Source: Wuchereria bancrofti (lineage: Eukaryota; Nematoda; Chromadorea; Rhabditida; Onchocercidae). Taken from it: a DNA stretch of 64,000 nucleotides. The stretch lies in the NCBI GenBank assembly GCA_005281725.1, contig SSBO01000007.1, positions 1,122,402-1,186,401 of the forward strand. Direction: 5' to 3'. A program made the translations under genes and the position numbers. Positions 63,151-64,000 of the stretch are shown one piece after another (the first letter of the stretch is position 1; every line of letters starts with the position of its first letter). The notes under the pieces are model-generated. The model was given only the letters and a program-made list of their open reading frames with translations, was not told the origin of the DNA and searched no databases.

Positions 63151-64000
63151 TTAGTTCACGGGAGCACCGTATGCATCAGGCATACGCTCTATTGAGAATC
63201 GATGTTGCCTAATATACAGAATAGGAACACCTGGAATTTTACGAATCCGTCGTTTCAAATCCTTGTCACATGTGGCAACCATATAACATTTATGCTAAAA
63301 GAATGATGAAAAATGAATACGAAATTAAGGATATGCACATTTTGGTGGTAACAACTTTCATTCGATAGGTCCAGATGTTTTCTGACGAAAAAATATTTTT
63401 TTCAAAGAATTCCTTCCGAAAAAAAAAATCTCCTATCCTAATAAGTACTTAAATATGAAGATGTAATGTGTCCCTGTAACATGATTCTGCATAGGTTTGA
63501 AGAAACTATGACTTCATTCGATTCCACTCAATCGTTCAATCTATTATAGGATTTCATACAAGTCACGTACTGCGCCTTTTCTTGATGTCTTAAGAATAGT
63601 TCCCATCAACAAAGTTGAAACAAAGAAAGCTATTGGCATACCTGCGTAACCCTTTGTACGATACAGTCGTCGGCGTAAATTCCCTTATGAGAACATGACA
63701 AACGTTTAAACCGATTATCTTTAATAATTTTTAGAGCAACTTTGCATCGCTGTCCAAGCTTTTCCAATTCACCCAAAACGCAGTCTGTTACATATGGTAT
63801 CGCTAAAAATCAAAAACTATTGGAATGTGAATTAATCAACCCTTAACTTTCTAACTTTCAAAAAATCATTAATGTGGAAAAAAGTTAATTTACTGTAAAA
63901 CAAACTTTTCGCATACAAACAGTCCATAAATCCTTGCATAATATCAATCCTATATTTAATGGAGAAATTGACAAAATTCGTATCGACGATTATATGAAAT
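63151..64000 (-). CDS. FCF1: rRNA-processing protein FCF1, 3' part (cut by window edge)
   Basis: An essential PIN-domain component of the small-subunit processome needed for early 18S pre-rRNA cleavages (family knowledge). Three exons are visible: from the window edge to 63906, then 63802-63642 and 63294-63151, encoding the last roughly 132 residues of a protein usually near 200 aa; the 5' exons lie beyond 64000. Conserved blocks: [14 protein letters not shown] (the first PIN aspartate), [70 protein letters not shown] and [10 protein letters not shown]. All phases agree. It faces syntrophin tail-to-tail. Confidence 0.94.

Overview
The window is ordinary nuclear DNA from a nematode, most like a filarial or other spirurid (clade III) worm. 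This is inferred from four things: very AT-rich sequence with long A/T tracts between genes; many short introns with GT...TTTCAG-type ends; acceptor-like sites with no donor just upstream of start codons, as expected for spliced-leader trans-splicing; and single-copy animal orthologues whose domains are clear but well diverged from vertebrate ones. The species cannot be named from the sequence. I recognised no bacterial, Wolbachia-like, viral or transposon coding sequence, no CRISPR array, and no rRNA or tRNA gene.

Ten protein genes can be read exon by exon. In order they are: PEDS1/TMEM189 (-, plasmalogen desaturase); an ARHGAP20-type PH-RA-RhoGAP protein (-, with very large 5' introns); PRPF4 (-, U4/U6 snRNP WD40 protein); NOB1 (+, 18S rRNA 3'-end nuclease); an RNF126/RNF115-type RING-H2 ubiquitin ligase (+); POLE (-, 40 exons, DNA polymerase epsilon catalytic subunit); SLC35C2 (+, nucleotide-sugar-transporter family); inositol hexakisphosphate kinase (-); syntrophin (+); and the 3' part of FCF1 (-, cut by the right window edge). 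In nearly every case the splice phases close exactly and the protein lines up with its family end to end. Two junctions, one in the RhoGAP gene and one in syntrophin, stay ambiguous.

Layout: 0.5-2.9 kb PEDS1; 2.9-9.15 kb is a 6 kb low-complexity gap holding a perfect DR1 nuclear-receptor motif; 9.2-20.8 kb the RhoGAP gene; 22.5-25.9 kb PRPF4, head-to-head with NOB1 (27.5-30.8 kb) across a GC-rich shared promoter region; 32.0-34.1 kb RNF126-like, tail-to-tail with POLE (34.8-49.8 kb); POLE is head-to-head with SLC35C2 (51.4-54.1 kb), which is tail-to-tail with IP6K (55.3-57.6 kb); IP6K is head-to-head with syntrophin (59.7-62.6 kb), which is tail-to-tail with FCF1.

The genes are mostly housekeeping: DNA replication, splicing, small-subunit rRNA maturation (NOB1 and FCF1), ubiquitin-linked quality control, lipid and inositol-phosphate metabolism, Rho signalling and the dystrophin complex. 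They do not form one pathway. I did not find a convincing undescribed system. The most useful leads are non-coding or splicing features: the DR1 element, a duplicated splice acceptor and an alternative donor in POLE, a possible stop-containing cassette in IP6K, intronic hairpins, a duplicated bZIP-type motif upstream of NOB1, and a possible upstream coding exon for syntrophin.
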